A DNA stretch of 64,000 nucleotides from positions 1,450,745 through 1,514,744 of the forward strand of contig NC_007626.1 of the NCBI RefSeq assembly GCF_000009985.1. Reading direction: 5' to 3'. Below the pieces are notes generated by a model. That model was not told the origin of the DNA and ran no database searches. It saw only the letters and a list, made by a program, of their open reading frames with translations. Position 1 is the stretch's first letter, and each line of letters opens with the position of its first letter. Source of the DNA: Paramagnetospirillum magneticum AMB-1. Lineage in GTDB: Bacteria > Pseudomonadota > Alphaproteobacteria > Rhodospirillales > Magnetospirillaceae. Below are positions 17,414 through 26,955 of this stretch, piece after piece. Position numbers and translations under genes: made by a program.

Positions 17414-20153
17414 CCACTCCCTGCACCGCAAGCTTCGCCTGGCCTTCCTGGGGCTGGCCCTGGGGCCGTTGCTGGTGGCGGGGCTGGCGTTGTCGGTGGG
17501 GGCCTACCGGCTGCAGGACCGTCAGACCGAGGCCATCCAGCGTCAGGTCGGCCGGACCATCGTGTCCGAGTTCCACAATTACCTGGGAATCCTGATTCTC
17601 GAACTGGAAGAGCCGTTGCGGCGCCGGGGGATGGCGGGGCTTGAGGCGGACGGGTTCCAGTCCCTGGCCGACGGGCTGGTGGCCTTCGAGCCCATGTTCA
17701 TCGAAGTGGCCGTGCTCGACGCTCAGGGTGGCGTGCTGGCGCGGGCCAGCCGCTTCGAGCCGGTCATCGCGCGGGGATCGGCCGGGATCGCCGCGCTGCC
17801 CGAAGTGACGGCGGCCGTGATCGGCCAGACCGCCGCCATTGGAGGGATCCGTCATTACGGCCCCACCAACGAGCCGATGATCGGCCTGGCCGTGCCTTCG
17901 GTGGACCCCAGGACGGGGCGCCCCGAGGGGGTGATCCTGGCCCAGGCCCGCTTTCGGCGAGTCTGGGACCTGACCCAGCCGCTGCCGGGCTTGCCGCAAC
18001 TGAACAGCTATATTCTCGACCACGCCGGCCAAGTGATCGCCCACCGGAATCCCTCGGTGGTTCTGGCTCGGACCGTACGGCCCATGCCCGAGACCGATGG
18101 CTTCGGACGGGGGCTGGGAAGCGACTGGGTGTTCAGCACCAGCGAATCCTTCGTGATCGGCGGGCGCCGCTTCGTGGTCGTGGTCGAGCAGCCGCTGCTC
18201 AGCGCCCTCAAGCTGCCGGGGGGAGCGGTGGTCATCGTTACCCTGGTCCTGCTGTTCGGCGGCGTGGGCGCCTGGGTCCTGGTGCGGTACTCGCGCCGCG
18301 CCATTCTGGCGCCCATCGATGCGCTGGCCGAGGCGGTGCGCGACGTGGAGGCCGGCGACATGTCCCGCCGCGCTCCGGTGGAATCGTCCGATGAGATCGG
18401 CGCCCTGGCCATGGCCTTCAATTCCATGACCGGGCGGGTGGCCGGATTGCTGAACGACCTGGGCGAATCCGAGGAAAAATTCCGTCTGGTGATGGAAAGC
18501 GCCAGCGATGCCCTGGTGGTGATCGATGCCGAGGGCAAGATCGTCTCCTGGAACGGCGCCGCTACCCGCATGTTCGGCTATCAGCCGGCCGAGATCATGG
18601 GGCGCAATGTCAGTCTTCTGATGCCCGAGCACCTGCGGGAGCGTCACGATCAGATTCTGGCCCGCCTCCGCGCCAAGATCGATGCCCGGATCAGGACGGA
18701 CCCGCGTGAACAGCCGGCCATGCGCCAGGACGGCACCCTTTTTCCGGTGGAAGTGACCCTGGCCGGCTTCTCGTTCAAGGGCAACCGCTTCTATTCCGGC
18801 ATCATGCGCGACATCTCGGCGCGCAAGGAGGCGGAATCCAATATCCGTTTCCTGGCCCGCCACGACGCCCTGACCGGCCTGGCCAACCGGGTGGTGCTGC
18901 GCGAGAGGCTCGACGAGATCCTGCCTCAGACCGGGGCGCGGCAGATGCATTGTCTGCTGTTCATCGACCTGGATAACTTCAAGCTAGTCAATGACGTCCT
19001 GGGGCACAGCTTCGGGGACCGGCTGCTGGTCGAGGTGGCGGGACGCCTGCGCTCCATCGAGGGCGGACACAACATCGTCTGCCGTCACGGCGGTGACGAG
19101 TTCATCCTGCTGGCTCCGGACATCCGGACCCGGGAACGGGCGGCGGAACTGGCCGAGCGGGTCCTGGCGGTGATGGGCGATGCCTTCGCCATCGATGCCC
19201 AGGCCATCGAGGTGGGATGCTCCATCGGCATCAGCGTGGCGCCCGATGACGGGACCGACGCCGAGACCCTGATCCGCAAGGCCGACATCGCCATGTACAA
19301 GGCCAAGGAGAAGGGCCGCCTGGGCTACCAGTTCTTTACCGCCGCCATGGACCACCAGATGGTCGAGCGCCGCGAGCTGGAGAAGAGCCTGCGCCGGGGA
19401 TTGCGCGACGGCGAGATCTTCATCCACCTGCAGCCCAAGGTCCGGCTGGGTGATGGCGGCGTCACCGGGTTCGAGGCGCTGGCCCGCTGGCAAAGCGCCG
19501 AGCATGGCCTGGTTCCGCCCGTCCGCTTCATTCCCTTGGCCGAGGAATGCGGTCTGGTCGGCGCCATCGGCGACGTGGTGTTGCGCCGGACGCTGGAGAC
19601 TCTGGCCGGCTGGCGGGCGGCGGGTCGCAAGGTCCTGCCCGTGGCGGTCAACCTGTCGGCCGTCCAGTTGGGCAATCCCGCCCTGGCGGGCGAGATCGGC
19701 GCCCTGTTGCGTGAGTTCGACCTGCCGCCCTCGCTGCTGGAACTGGAACTGACCGAAAGCATGCTGATGGGCGACGTGGATCAGGTCCGCGCCATTCTGT
19801 TCCGCCTCAAGGACCAGGGGATCAGGCTCAGTATCGACGATTTCGGCACGGGTTATTCCAGCCTCAGCTATCTGAAGCGCTTTCCCGTGGACGTGCTGAA
19901 GATTGACCGGTCCTTCGTCACCGACCTGCCCGGCGACCCCGAGGGAGAGGCCCTCTGCCTGGCCATCATCCACATGGCCAAGGCCCTCTCCCTCGACGTG
20001 ATCGCCGAAGGGGTGGAAACCGAGGCGCAGTCCCTGTTCCTGGCGCGGCACGGCTGCGACTATGCCCAAGGCTTCCACTTCGCCCGCCCGGTCCCGGTGG
20101 ACGAAGCGGCGGAGTATCTGCCGGACGCCCGTGTTTCCGACCGGACGGTGTGA
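17397..20153 (+). CDS. Membrane GGDEF-EAL cyclic di-GMP protein with HAMP and PAS domains
   Basis: A 918-residue protein: first membrane span about 15-33, a periplasmic sensor region to about 275, second span near 278-300, HAMP (about 300-355), PAS (about 365-475), GGDEF (about 485-645; intact GGDEF at 564-568) and EAL (about 655-905; EALARW near 690, DDFGTGYSSL, KIDRSFV, EGVET). Both catalytic motifs are intact, so it could both make and degrade cyclic di-GMP. No RxxD inhibition site precedes GGDEF. It overlaps the substrate-binding protein gene by 17 bp, suggesting that protein delivers the signal to its sensor domain. Confidence 0.9.
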   Translation: MPMDADHSLHRKLRLAFLGLALGPLLVAGLALSVGAYRLQDRQTEAIQRQVGRTIVSEFHNYLGILILELEEPLRRRGMAGLEADGFQSLADGLVAFEPMFIEVAVLDAQGGVLARASRFEPVIARGSAGIAALPEVTAAVIGQTAAIGGIRHYGPTNEPMIGLAVPSVDPRTGRPEGVILAQARFRRVWDLTQPLPGLPQLNSYILDHAGQVIAHRNPSVVLARTVRPMPETDGFGRGLGSDWVFSTSESFVIGGRRFVVVVEQPLLSALKLPGGAVVIVTLVLLFGGVGAWVLVRYSRRAILAPIDALAEAVRDVEAGDMSRRAPVESSDEIGALAMAFNSMTGRVAGLLNDLGESEEKFRLVMESASDALVVIDAEGKIVSWNGAATRMFGYQPAEIMGRNVSLLMPEHLRERHDQILARLRAKIDARIRTDPREQPAMRQDGTLFPVEVTLAGFSFKGNRFYSGIMRDISARKEAESNIRFLARHDALTGLANRVVLRERLDEILPQTGARQMHCLLFIDLDNFKLVNDVLGHSFGDRLLVEVAGRLRSIEGGHNIVCRHGGDEFILLAPDIRTRERAAELAERVLAVMGDAFAIDAQAIEVGCSIGISVAPDDGTDAETLIRKADIAMYKAKEKGRLGYQFFTAAMDHQMVERRELEKSLRRGLRDGEIFIHLQPKVRLGDGGVTGFEALARWQSAEHGLVPPVRFIPLAEECGLVGAIGDVVLRRTLETLAGWRAAGRKVLPVAVNLSAVQLGNPALAGEIGALLREFDLPPSLLELELTESMLMGDVDQVRAILFRLKDQGIRLSIDDFGTGYSSLSYLKRFPVDVLKIDRSFVTDLPGDPEGEALCLAIIHMAKALSLDVIAEGVETEAQSLFLARHGCDYAQGFHFARPVPVDEAAEYLPDARVSDRTV

Positions 20154-20170
20154 GGGGGGCGGGGCGGCGC

Positions 20171-20590
20171 TCAGCCGCTGGACAGTTCCATTTCCGCCAG
20201 CAGCCAGTGCTCGAGATCCTGGCCATGGGGACGGCCGCGGGCTTCCCAGATGGCATAGGCCCGTTCGCGCAGGCGGGTCATGTCGTCGCCATGGGCCAGG
20301 ATGTCCGAGACCTCCCGGTTGATGTCGATCAAGGTGTTGACGCGTTCGTCATTGGCGCCGTTGCCGTGCTCGTCCGTCGACAGGGCATAGGCCACCTGCC
20401 GCTGGCTGGGGAACTGCCAGGCCCGCGCGGCGGCGATGTGGGCCAGCGTGCGCCAAACCCGCTGGTTGCGCTCCAGCGCCTTGAGGAAGCTGGCCGTGTC
20501 GCAGGCCCTGTCCAGTTCCTGCGCCGCCTCGTCGAGAGCCAGGGCGCCGGTCTCCGCCAAGGTCAGCTTCTCAGGGTTCAGACTTGCCAT
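20171..20590 (-). CDS. FlaF-like flagellar regulator with C-terminal DUF2934 segment
   Basis: A 139-residue protein. The first ~105 residues resemble FlaF, a flagellin-biosynthesis regulator of alphaproteobacteria: LDEAAQELDRACD, FLKALERNQRVWRTLAH, VNTLIDINREVSDIL. The last ~30 residues (RLRERAYAIWEARGRPHGQD, then HWLLAEME) match DUF2934. In Caulobacter FlaF is needed for flagellin translation. The ATG at 20590 has a GGGAGGG site six bases upstream. No flagellin or flbT gene is adjacent. The domain join is read by eye and should be confirmed. Confidence 0.65.
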   Translation of the reverse strand: MASLNPEKLTLAETGALALDEAAQELDRACDTASFLKALERNQRVWRTLAHIAAARAWQFPSQRQVAYALSTDEHGNGANDERVNTLIDINREVSDILAHGDDMTRLRERAYAIWEARGRPHGQDLEHWLLAEMELSSG

Positions 20591-20696
20591 CGGGTCCCTC
20601 CCGACTGCCGAATTATACAATTTCGAGGATAATCCTAGGGCGAATGGCATGGGGATTCAATGCCGCTTAAGTGATGTTGGGATGACACTTTCGGCA

Positions 20697-20751
20697 CTGA
20701 CATATATCAAAGCCAGCCGGTCCGCCCCCTGGTACCCTTGACCTGCATCAA
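20697..20751 (+). promoter_or_regulatory. Two FNR/FixK-type boxes upstream of the 32-residue membrane protein
   Basis: CTGA-CATATA-TCAA at 20697-20710 (7 of 8 consensus half-site bases) and TTGA-CCTGCA-TCAA at 20738-20751 (8 of 8). FNR/FixK/Crp-family regulators bind TTGA-N6-TCAA. If the first box activates from -41.5, transcription would begin near 20745, under the second box, which could then repress. Confidence 0.6.
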
Positions 20752-20779
20752 CCGGTGTTTTCCGAGGGGGAGGACTGAG

Positions 20780-20878
20780 ATGGTTATCGATGACACGGCC
20801 GTTATCGCCTTGGCGTTTCTGGGATTCATTCTGGCGGTGACCGGCGGGCTGGCCTGGTTCGTGCTGAGCCGCAAGTAA
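20780..20878 (+). CDS. 32-residue single-span membrane protein
   Basis: A complete small ORF: MVIDDTAVIALAFLGF, then ILAVTGGLAWFVLSRK. It starts with ATG behind a GGGGAGGACTGAG ribosome site. The N-terminus is acidic, residues 7-28 form one hydrophobic helix, and the C-terminus is SRK, so it should insert with its C-terminus in the cytoplasm. Small proteins of this form are often accessory subunits of oxidases or transporters. I do not recognise this one; it lacks clear CydX or CcoS motifs. FNR-like boxes upstream suggest low-oxygen control, and a GC-rich hairpin follows. Confidence 0.7.
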   Translation: MVIDDTAVIALAFLGFILAVTGGLAWFVLSRK

Positions 20879-20894
20879 ACGGTTCCGAAGGGGC

Positions 20895-20928
20895 GGCCGC
20901 CGGGCGTTCAGCCGGCGGCCTGCCTTTT
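20895..20928 (+). terminator. Likely terminator after the small membrane protein
   Basis: GGCCGCCGG at 20895-20903 pairs with CCGGCGGCC at 20912-20920, followed by TGCCTTTTC. The stem runs into the 3' end of the convergent ribbon-helix-helix gene. The T-run is short, so this is moderate evidence. Confidence 0.45.
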
Positions 20929-21129
20929 CAGTTCGTTCAGCACGAAGACTCGGATGGCCGACGACAGGTTGGCCTCGCGCGTGCTGTCGATCCCGGCCAC
21001 CATCTGGTTGATGGATGTGCCGCGGCTTTCGGCCAACTCCCTGAGGCAGTCCCAGAATTCCGCCTCCAGCGTGACGCTGGTGGCGTGGCCGGCGATCTTG
21101 ACCGAGCGCTTGACCGGCTGACCGGTCAC
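20908..21129 (-). CDS. Ribbon-helix-helix domain protein
   Basis: A 73-residue protein. KRSVKIAGHATSVTLEAEFW, the following RELAESRGTSINQMVAGID and SSAIRVFVLNEL match the RHH_4 ribbon-helix-helix family of alphaproteobacteria, a small DNA-binding fold. The start is GTG at 21129, overlapping the stop of the NRPS-like gene in a GTGA, so translation is probably coupled. It is the last gene of the PPTase-NRPS operon and may be its regulator, which is inference. Confidence 0.82.
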   Translation of the reverse strand: MTGQPVKRSVKIAGHATSVTLEAEFWDCLRELAESRGTSINQMVAGIDSTREANLSSAIRVFVLNELKRQAAG

Positions 21130-24100
21130 AGCTCGCCCCGGGCCGACTGGGCCGGCGCGCCCTCCCACTGGGAATGGGCCGGCAATCCTTCGCCCTTCAT
21201 GATGATGGTCAGCTTGCCCACCCGGGCGAAGTCGCCCACATCGGTGTCGTAAAGCACGGTCGAGCCCGAGCCCACGGTCACGCCGGTGCCCAGCTTGACG
21301 CGGCCCACCTTCATGACCCGGTCCTCGTAAAGGTGGGTCTGCAGCGCCGACAGCGAGTTGATGGCGCAGAAATCCCCCACATCGATGCAGTCGAATTCGG
21401 TGATGTCCGTGGTGTCCATGAACACGCCGGAGCCGAAGCGGCAGCCGTACAGCCACAGGAACCAGGGCAGGAACGGCGTGCCGCGCAGATGGTCCAGCAG
21501 CACCTTGCCCGCCAGGCCCCAATACATCACCGCCACCGCCTCGGTGCGCAGCGCCCACCATGACCACATGGGCTTGGCGGTGGGACGGTAGACGCCCATC
21601 ATCAGCCACTTCACCGCCACCGACGACAGGGCCAGCGAGAACGAGATGGCCACCGACGCGGCCACGAACAGCGGCAGGACGATGGCGTAATCCCGGGCCA
21701 GGATGCTGGGCGCCAGCAGATCCACGGTCATGATGCCGAAGGTGATGAACAAAGCGGTGGGCAGCGAGACGGCGAAGGCCTCGAACACGGCGCGCCACAC
21801 CCGGCGCCACAGGGGCGGCGCGAAGGTCCAGTCGGCGCCCACGTCGTCGAAGCGCTGGCGCACCGGCAGCTTGAAGGGGGGATTGCCGAACCAGGTATCG
21901 CCCGGCGACATCTGCTCGTTGGCCGGCGGCCGCGACTTGATGCCGATCAGGGCGCCGGTGGGAATCACCGCGCCGGGCGGCACCACGGCGTCGTTGCCGA
22001 CGAAGACGCGGGCCTCGGTCTTCACGGGCTCCAGCACCATCCAGCCCCGGCGCACGCATTCGTCGCCCAGCACCACCTCGTCGGCGATGAAGCAGCCCGG
22101 CCCGATATCGGTCAGGTCGTAGCGTCCGGCCAGATTGCACGAGATTTCGGCGTCCTTGCCGATCTTGGCGCCCATCAGCCGGTACCACAGCCGCATATAG
22201 ACGGTGGCGTAGAGCGACGACAGGGTCTCGAGCATCAGCTCGGTGGCCAGGGCGACGATCCATTTGCGGACATAGAAGCCGCCATAGATGGAATAGCTGC
22301 CCGCGGTGACCACCGGCAGCACCGACCAGCGCACCACGGCGATCAGCAGCACGGTGACGGCGATCAGCGCCATGGCGGTGGGCCAGGCCAGCAGCGGCAG
22401 GATGGTGGCGTATTCGCCGCCGGCGAAATAGTCGCTGAGGCGCTCGAAGATGAAGAAGGCCGGGAAGATCGGCAGCAGGCTGATGGGCGGCAGCACTACC
22501 AGCATCAGGCCGTAGAGGCAGGTCAGGGCCAGCTTGCGGCCGAAGCCGGCATGGGCGGCCTCGGGCAGGGCGGCCTCGTCGACCATGCCCACCTTGCGGC
22601 CGGGCGAGCCGTCCCAATGCTCGTAGCGGCCGATGCGGGTGCCGGCGGCGATGGAGGTGAGGTCGCCGACCTCGCCGCCCGTCTCGATCACCACTCCGTC
22701 GCTGAGCATGCACGAGGTGCCGATATAGGCATCGTCGCCGATCACGATGGGGCCGATCACCAGTTCGTCGCCCACGGCTTCCGCATTGGCCAGCCGGGTC
22801 TTGCCGCCGATGGCCACGCCGTTGCCGATGGTCACCAGATCGAAGGCGCCGGCCTCCATCTCGGCCAGCACGCAGTCGCTGCCCACCCTGGCGCCCAGCA
22901 GGCGCAGATAGATGCTCATGATCGGCGTGCCCTGGAACCACTTGATATGGGCGACGCTGACCACGCGCTGGGCCAGCCACCAGCGGAAGTAATAGGGTCC
23001 CCACAGCTTGTGGCGGCCGGGCTTGGTCCGCCCCAGGATCACCCATTTGAGGGCGATGGAGGCCGAGATGGTGCCCACATTGATCACCGCATAGGTGAGC
23101 ATCAGGGTGCTCATCTCGGTGAAGAAGCTGGCATCCTCGCCCGACAGCAGCATGTAGGAGATGAACACGCCCAGCCACGGCGCCGTGGTCAGCGCCAGGA
23201 TGAAGGGCATGGCCACCGCCTGGGCCAGTCCGCACAGGAAGCGGCGGCGCAGGGTGGGCGGATCGAAGGACAGGTCGGCGGGCTTGGCCCCGGCGGCCGG
23301 GGCGCGCAGGTCGAGCAGCGCTCCCATGGCCCGGAGCGTGCGGGCGGAATAGATCTCGTTGAGCGTCAGGCTGGCCAGTTCCGGCGTCTCGCGCACCGCC
23401 GAGACGAACTTGGCGGCCAGCAGCGAATGGCCGCCGAGATCGAGGAAGAAATCGGCCTCGAAGGCAATGACCTGACCGGGGAACACCCGGCGCGCCGCCT
23501 CCAGCAGGGCGGCCTCGGTGGTGGTCGCCGGCTCCTCCTGCTCGCCGCCGCCGACGGAAAGGTCCAGCGGCAGGTCCTTCAGCGCCTTGCGGTTCAGCTT
23601 GCCGGAAATCAGGCGGGGAAGCTCGTCGACCACCAGATAATGGGAGGGAACCATATAGGCGGGAAGCTGGGCGCGCAGGCCCTCCTTCAACGCGCCGCCC
23701 TCGATGACGGCTCCGGCCTCGGGCAGGATGGTCGCTACCAGCCGCTCGATGCCGTCGTCGGTGCGCAAGCTGACCGCCGCCTGATTGACGCCGGGAAGCG
23801 CCGCCAGGCGGGCTTCGATCTCGCCCAGCTCGACGCGGAAGCCGCGGATCTTGACCTGATCGTCGATGCGGCCGTGGAAGGTGATGTCGCCGTTGCCGTC
23901 AATGGCCACCGCGTCGCCCGAGCGGTACAGCACCGGGGCGCTGCCGTCGGTGTCCCAGGGATTGGGGATGAACTTCTCGGCGGTGAGGTCGGGGCGGCCG
24001 AGATAGCCCGCCGCCACGCCCGGCCCGCCGATCAGCAGTTCGCCGGTGGCGCCGGGGGCCACCGGCTGGATGAAATCGTCCACCACATGGCAGACATAGT

Positions 24101-25102
24101 TGGGGATGGGCCGCCCGATGGTCACCGGCTTGCCCGGCTCGACCTCGGCCATGGTGGCGACCACGGTGGCCTCGGTGGGGCCGTAGGAATTGAAGATGCG
24201 CCGTCCGGGCCGGCACCAGCGCTCGGCCAGGGCCGCGGGGCAGGCCTCGCCGCCCAGGATGATGACCCGCAGGCCGGGAATGTCGCCGGGCAGCAGGCTC
24301 AGCAGGGTCGGCACGGTGTCCAGCACGGTGATGCCGGCCTCGGCCAGCACCTGCGGCAGGCGGTCGGCCTCGGCCAGGTGCGCCGGCCGGCGATCCACAG
24401 CTTGGCGCCCACCAGATAGGGGACGAAGATCTCCTCCAGCGACAGGTCGAAGGCCACCGAGGCGCCCTGGAACACCACGTCGTCGGAGCGCAGGCCGTAA
24501 AGGGAATTGGCGGCGCGCAGGTAGTGGCAGATGTTGAAATGGCTGATGACGATGGCCTTGGGCTTGCCGGTGGAGCCCGAGGTGTAGATGGCATAGGCCG
24601 GGTCGGCCGGATTGGCGCCCTGGGCGCGCGGGTCGGGCGAGGCGCCGCCGGGGGCGCCCTGCTCCAGGGTCGGCAGAATCAGGGTATGGGCCGGCATGGC
24701 GCCGGTGATGGCGCCCATGGTGAAGGCGTCGACGATCAGCGCCTTGGCGGCGCAATCATCCAGGCATTCGGCGACGCGCTCGGCGGGGGCTTCGGTGTCG
24801 AAGGGGATATAGGCGGCGCCGGCGGCCAGGATGCCCAGCAGCGCCACATGCAGATCCAGCGACCGGCTCATCCACAGGCCGACGAAATCGCCGCGTCCGA
24901 TGCCGCGCGCCGCCAGGGCACGGGCCACGGCCTGGGCGCGCTCCGCCAGCTGGGCATAGGTCAAGGTGGTGTCGCCGAAGGTGGCGGCGGCGGCGCTGGG
25001 GAAGGTCCTGGCGCTGGTGGAGAAGATCTCCCACAGGGTCTCGTCACGGATCAGCGAGGAATCGCGGGCCCCGAACAGGGCGGAAGGCAGGGATTGTGTC
25101 AC
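21126..25102 (-). CDS. Pls/PosA-type single-module non-ribosomal peptide synthetase, interrupted by a one-base frameshift
   Basis: About 1325 residues once repaired. Order: adenylation domain (about 15-480) with IYTSGSTGKPKA, NSYGPTEATVV, YRSGDAVAIDGNGDI and ISGKLNRKAL; carrier domain with LGGHSLLAAK (about 535) for phosphopantetheine; then a long C-terminal region of membrane spans alternating with soluble blocks rich in left-handed beta-helix hexapeptides (GDDAYIGTSCMLSDGVVIE and similar). This matches the NRPS terminal-domain family related to epsilon-poly-lysine synthetase, which adenylates an amino acid and polymerises it without a condensation domain. The frame breaks near 24386-24389: LWIAG must be followed by PAHLAEADRLP, and one G is missing. 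GTG at 25102 overlaps the PPTase stop as GTGA. The amino-acid substrate cannot be read reliably. Confidence 0.85.
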
Positions 25103-25713
25103 GTCATTTCCAGGTTGGGCGCGGCTTCGGCGCGCGCGGCGATGGCCAAGGCCTCGTCCATGGGGAGGGTATACCAACTCACGGCAAAGCGGTCACCCCC
25201 CACGTTGACTTTTGTGCTGATCCAGGGGGGCGAATCGGCCAGATCCCGCAGGAACGACAGGTCCGGTTCGGCCAGGCCGTCGACGATGCCGGTGCCCCTG
25301 GCCTTCAGCACCGCCTCCTTGGCGGTCCACAGCCGGGCGAAGGCCAGGGGCCGCCGGGCGGCGGGCAGGGCGGCCAGCAGCGCCCGCTCGGCCGGGGCGA
25401 AGCCTTGCGAGGCGTCCTCCCATACGGGGATGCAGCGCTCCAGCGTCTCCACGTCAGCCCCCACTGGCCCCTGGCGCGAGCCGGCGATCAGCAGCAATCC
25501 GTCGCAGGACGCGCAGTTGAACCAGTAGCCCGAATCCGGATCGGCCAGCATGGGCTTGCCGAAGGAATCGCGGGCCAGGACGATTTCGGCCTCGGGGCGG
25601 TCCAACCGGCGGGCCAGATGGCGGACAAGCACCCGTGACCGCGCCTCCGCCGCCTGGGCGATGCCGGTGTAAAGCCAGGTCATCCCATCCAATGGTACTG
25701 TGTCTAATCGCAT
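25099..25713 (-). CDS. 4'-phosphopantetheinyl transferase (Sfp/AcpT type)
   Basis: A 204-residue enzyme that moves phosphopantetheine from CoA to a carrier-protein serine. It shows the family motifs: SFGKPMLADP, NCASCDGLLLIAG (replacing the usual N-x-SH-S), the magnesium-binding VGADVETLER, and LWTAKEAVLKARGTG. Its stop overlaps the GTG start of the NRPS-like gene (GTGA), so the target is very likely the carrier domain of that protein. ATG at 25713 is used; ATG at 25683 is the alternative. It is divergent from the Sel1-repeat gene. Confidence 0.88.
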   Translation of the reverse strand: MRLDTVPLDGMTWLYTGIAQAAEARSRVLVRHLARRLDRPEAEIVLARDSFGKPMLADPDSGYWFNCASCDGLLLIAGSRQGPVGADVETLERCIPVWEDASQGFAPAERALLAALPAARRPLAFARLWTAKEAVLKARGTGIVDGLAEPDLSFLRDLADSPPWISTKVNVGGDRFAVSWYTLPMDEALAIAARAEAAPNLEMT

Positions 25714-25764
25714 CGACTCTGCCGTCCCAATGCGGCATTCTGGTGGGCGGTTTCCTCGGGGTGG

Positions 25765-26955
25765 ATGGTCAGAATGGCGCGTGAACCAGAGATCGTCACC
25801 CGTTATCGTTCCCTGGCCCTGGAAAACGATCCGGTCGCCCAGTTCAAGCTCGGCGATCTCTATCGCCTGGGCTATCAGGTCAAGCGCGACCTGGACGAGG
25901 CGGTGGTCTGGCTGGTGCGCTCGGCGCGCCAGGGCAACGCCGACGCCATGGCCTTGCTGAAGAAGATGGCGGCCGACGGAGTGGATGTGCGCCGCCGGGT
26001 CGACGACCTGCCCGGCAAGTGGCAGGCCGCTCCGCGTCCCGATTACGGCGCTCCGCCGGCCGAGGCCCCCAGGCCGCCGGCCGCCGAGCCCGAACCGGCT
26101 CCCCCGCCTCCCCAGCCGGTAGAGGCCGAGCTCAAGCCCAAGGTCATTCCCCTGCCCGAGATTGAGGTGGAGACCGACCCCCTGCGCATCGGCGAGACCA
26201 TCGACGATCCGGTCGCCTTGCGCGCCGCCGTGGACAAGGGCGATCTGGCCGCCATGGTGGCGCTGGGCAATGCCTACCGCGAGGGCAAGGGCGTAGCCGT
26301 CGACCCGGCCGAGGCGGTGCGGCTTTACACACTGGCGGCCAAGGCCGGCGATGCCCGCGGCCAGTATTCGCTGGGCGTGATGTACGACCTGGGCCTGGGC
26401 GTGGCGCAAAGCAACGCCCATGCGCTGAAATGGTTCCGTGAGGCCGCCAAGCAGGGCGACCCGCAAGCCCAGTTCAATCTGGGCAACATGATCCAGCAGG
26501 GGCGCGGCGTCGAATCCAGCGCGGAAGTGGCGGCCAAATGGTTCAAGCAGGCGGCCGAGCAGGGCGATGCCGGGGCCATCTTCGCCCTGGGAGCCCTCTA
26601 CGAGGCGGGAACCGGGGTCGAGCGGGACGAGATTCAGGCGGTGGAGCTGTACCGTCAGGCCGCCGACCAGGGCCTGGCCCTGGCGCTTCACAACCTGGCC
26701 AACATGCTGCGCCAGGGGCGCGGCACCGATGCCGATCCCTTCGAGGCGGCCATGCTGTGCCGCCGCGCCGCCGAGCAGGGGCTGCCCGAAGCCCAGTACA
26801 ATTACGCCGCCATGCTGGCCCTGGGCCTGGGGGTGGAAAAGAATGAGGACGCGGCCATCCGCTGGTTCCGCCGCGCCGCCAAATCGGGCGACCCGCGTGG
26901 CGAGGCGCAGGCCGAGGCGCTGGAGAAACGGCGCCGGGCGGAGGCCCCGTCATGA
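25765..26955 (+). CDS. Sel1-repeat (TPR-like) protein
   Basis: A 396-residue protein: one N-terminal Sel1 repeat pair (VAQFKLGDLYRLGYQVKRD), a proline-rich linker (about residues 92-125), then about six Sel1 repeats with the AQFNLGNMIQQGRG / AKWFKQAAEQGD pattern. Sel1 repeats form a helical scaffold for protein contacts. No signal peptide is evident, so it is probably cytoplasmic. It overlaps the next gene by four bases (ATGA), suggesting that the two proteins work together. ATG 25774 is an alternative start. Confidence 0.82.
   Translation: MVRMAREPEIVTRYRSLALENDPVAQFKLGDLYRLGYQVKRDLDEAVVWLVRSARQGNADAMALLKKMAADGVDVRRRVDDLPGKWQAAPRPDYGAPPAEAPRPPAAEPEPAPPPPQPVEAELKPKVIPLPEIEVETDPLRIGETIDDPVALRAAVDKGDLAAMVALGNAYREGKGVAVDPAEAVRLYTLAAKAGDARGQYSLGVMYDLGLGVAQSNAHALKWFREAAKQGDPQAQFNLGNMIQQGRGVESSAEVAAKWFKQAAEQGDAGAIFALGALYEAGTGVERDEIQAVELYRQAADQGLALALHNLANMLRQGRGTDADPFEAAMLCRRAAEQGLPEAQYNYAAMLALGLGVEKNEDAAIRWFRRAAKSGDPRGEAQAEALEKRRRAEAPS

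Noticed and set aside
17313..18950. Minus-strand open frame of about 545 codons
   Set aside because: Antisense to the GGDEF-EAL gene, with no domain.
22551..24419. Plus-strand open frame of about 620 codons
   Set aside because: Antisense to the NRPS-like gene; composition typical of a shadow frame.
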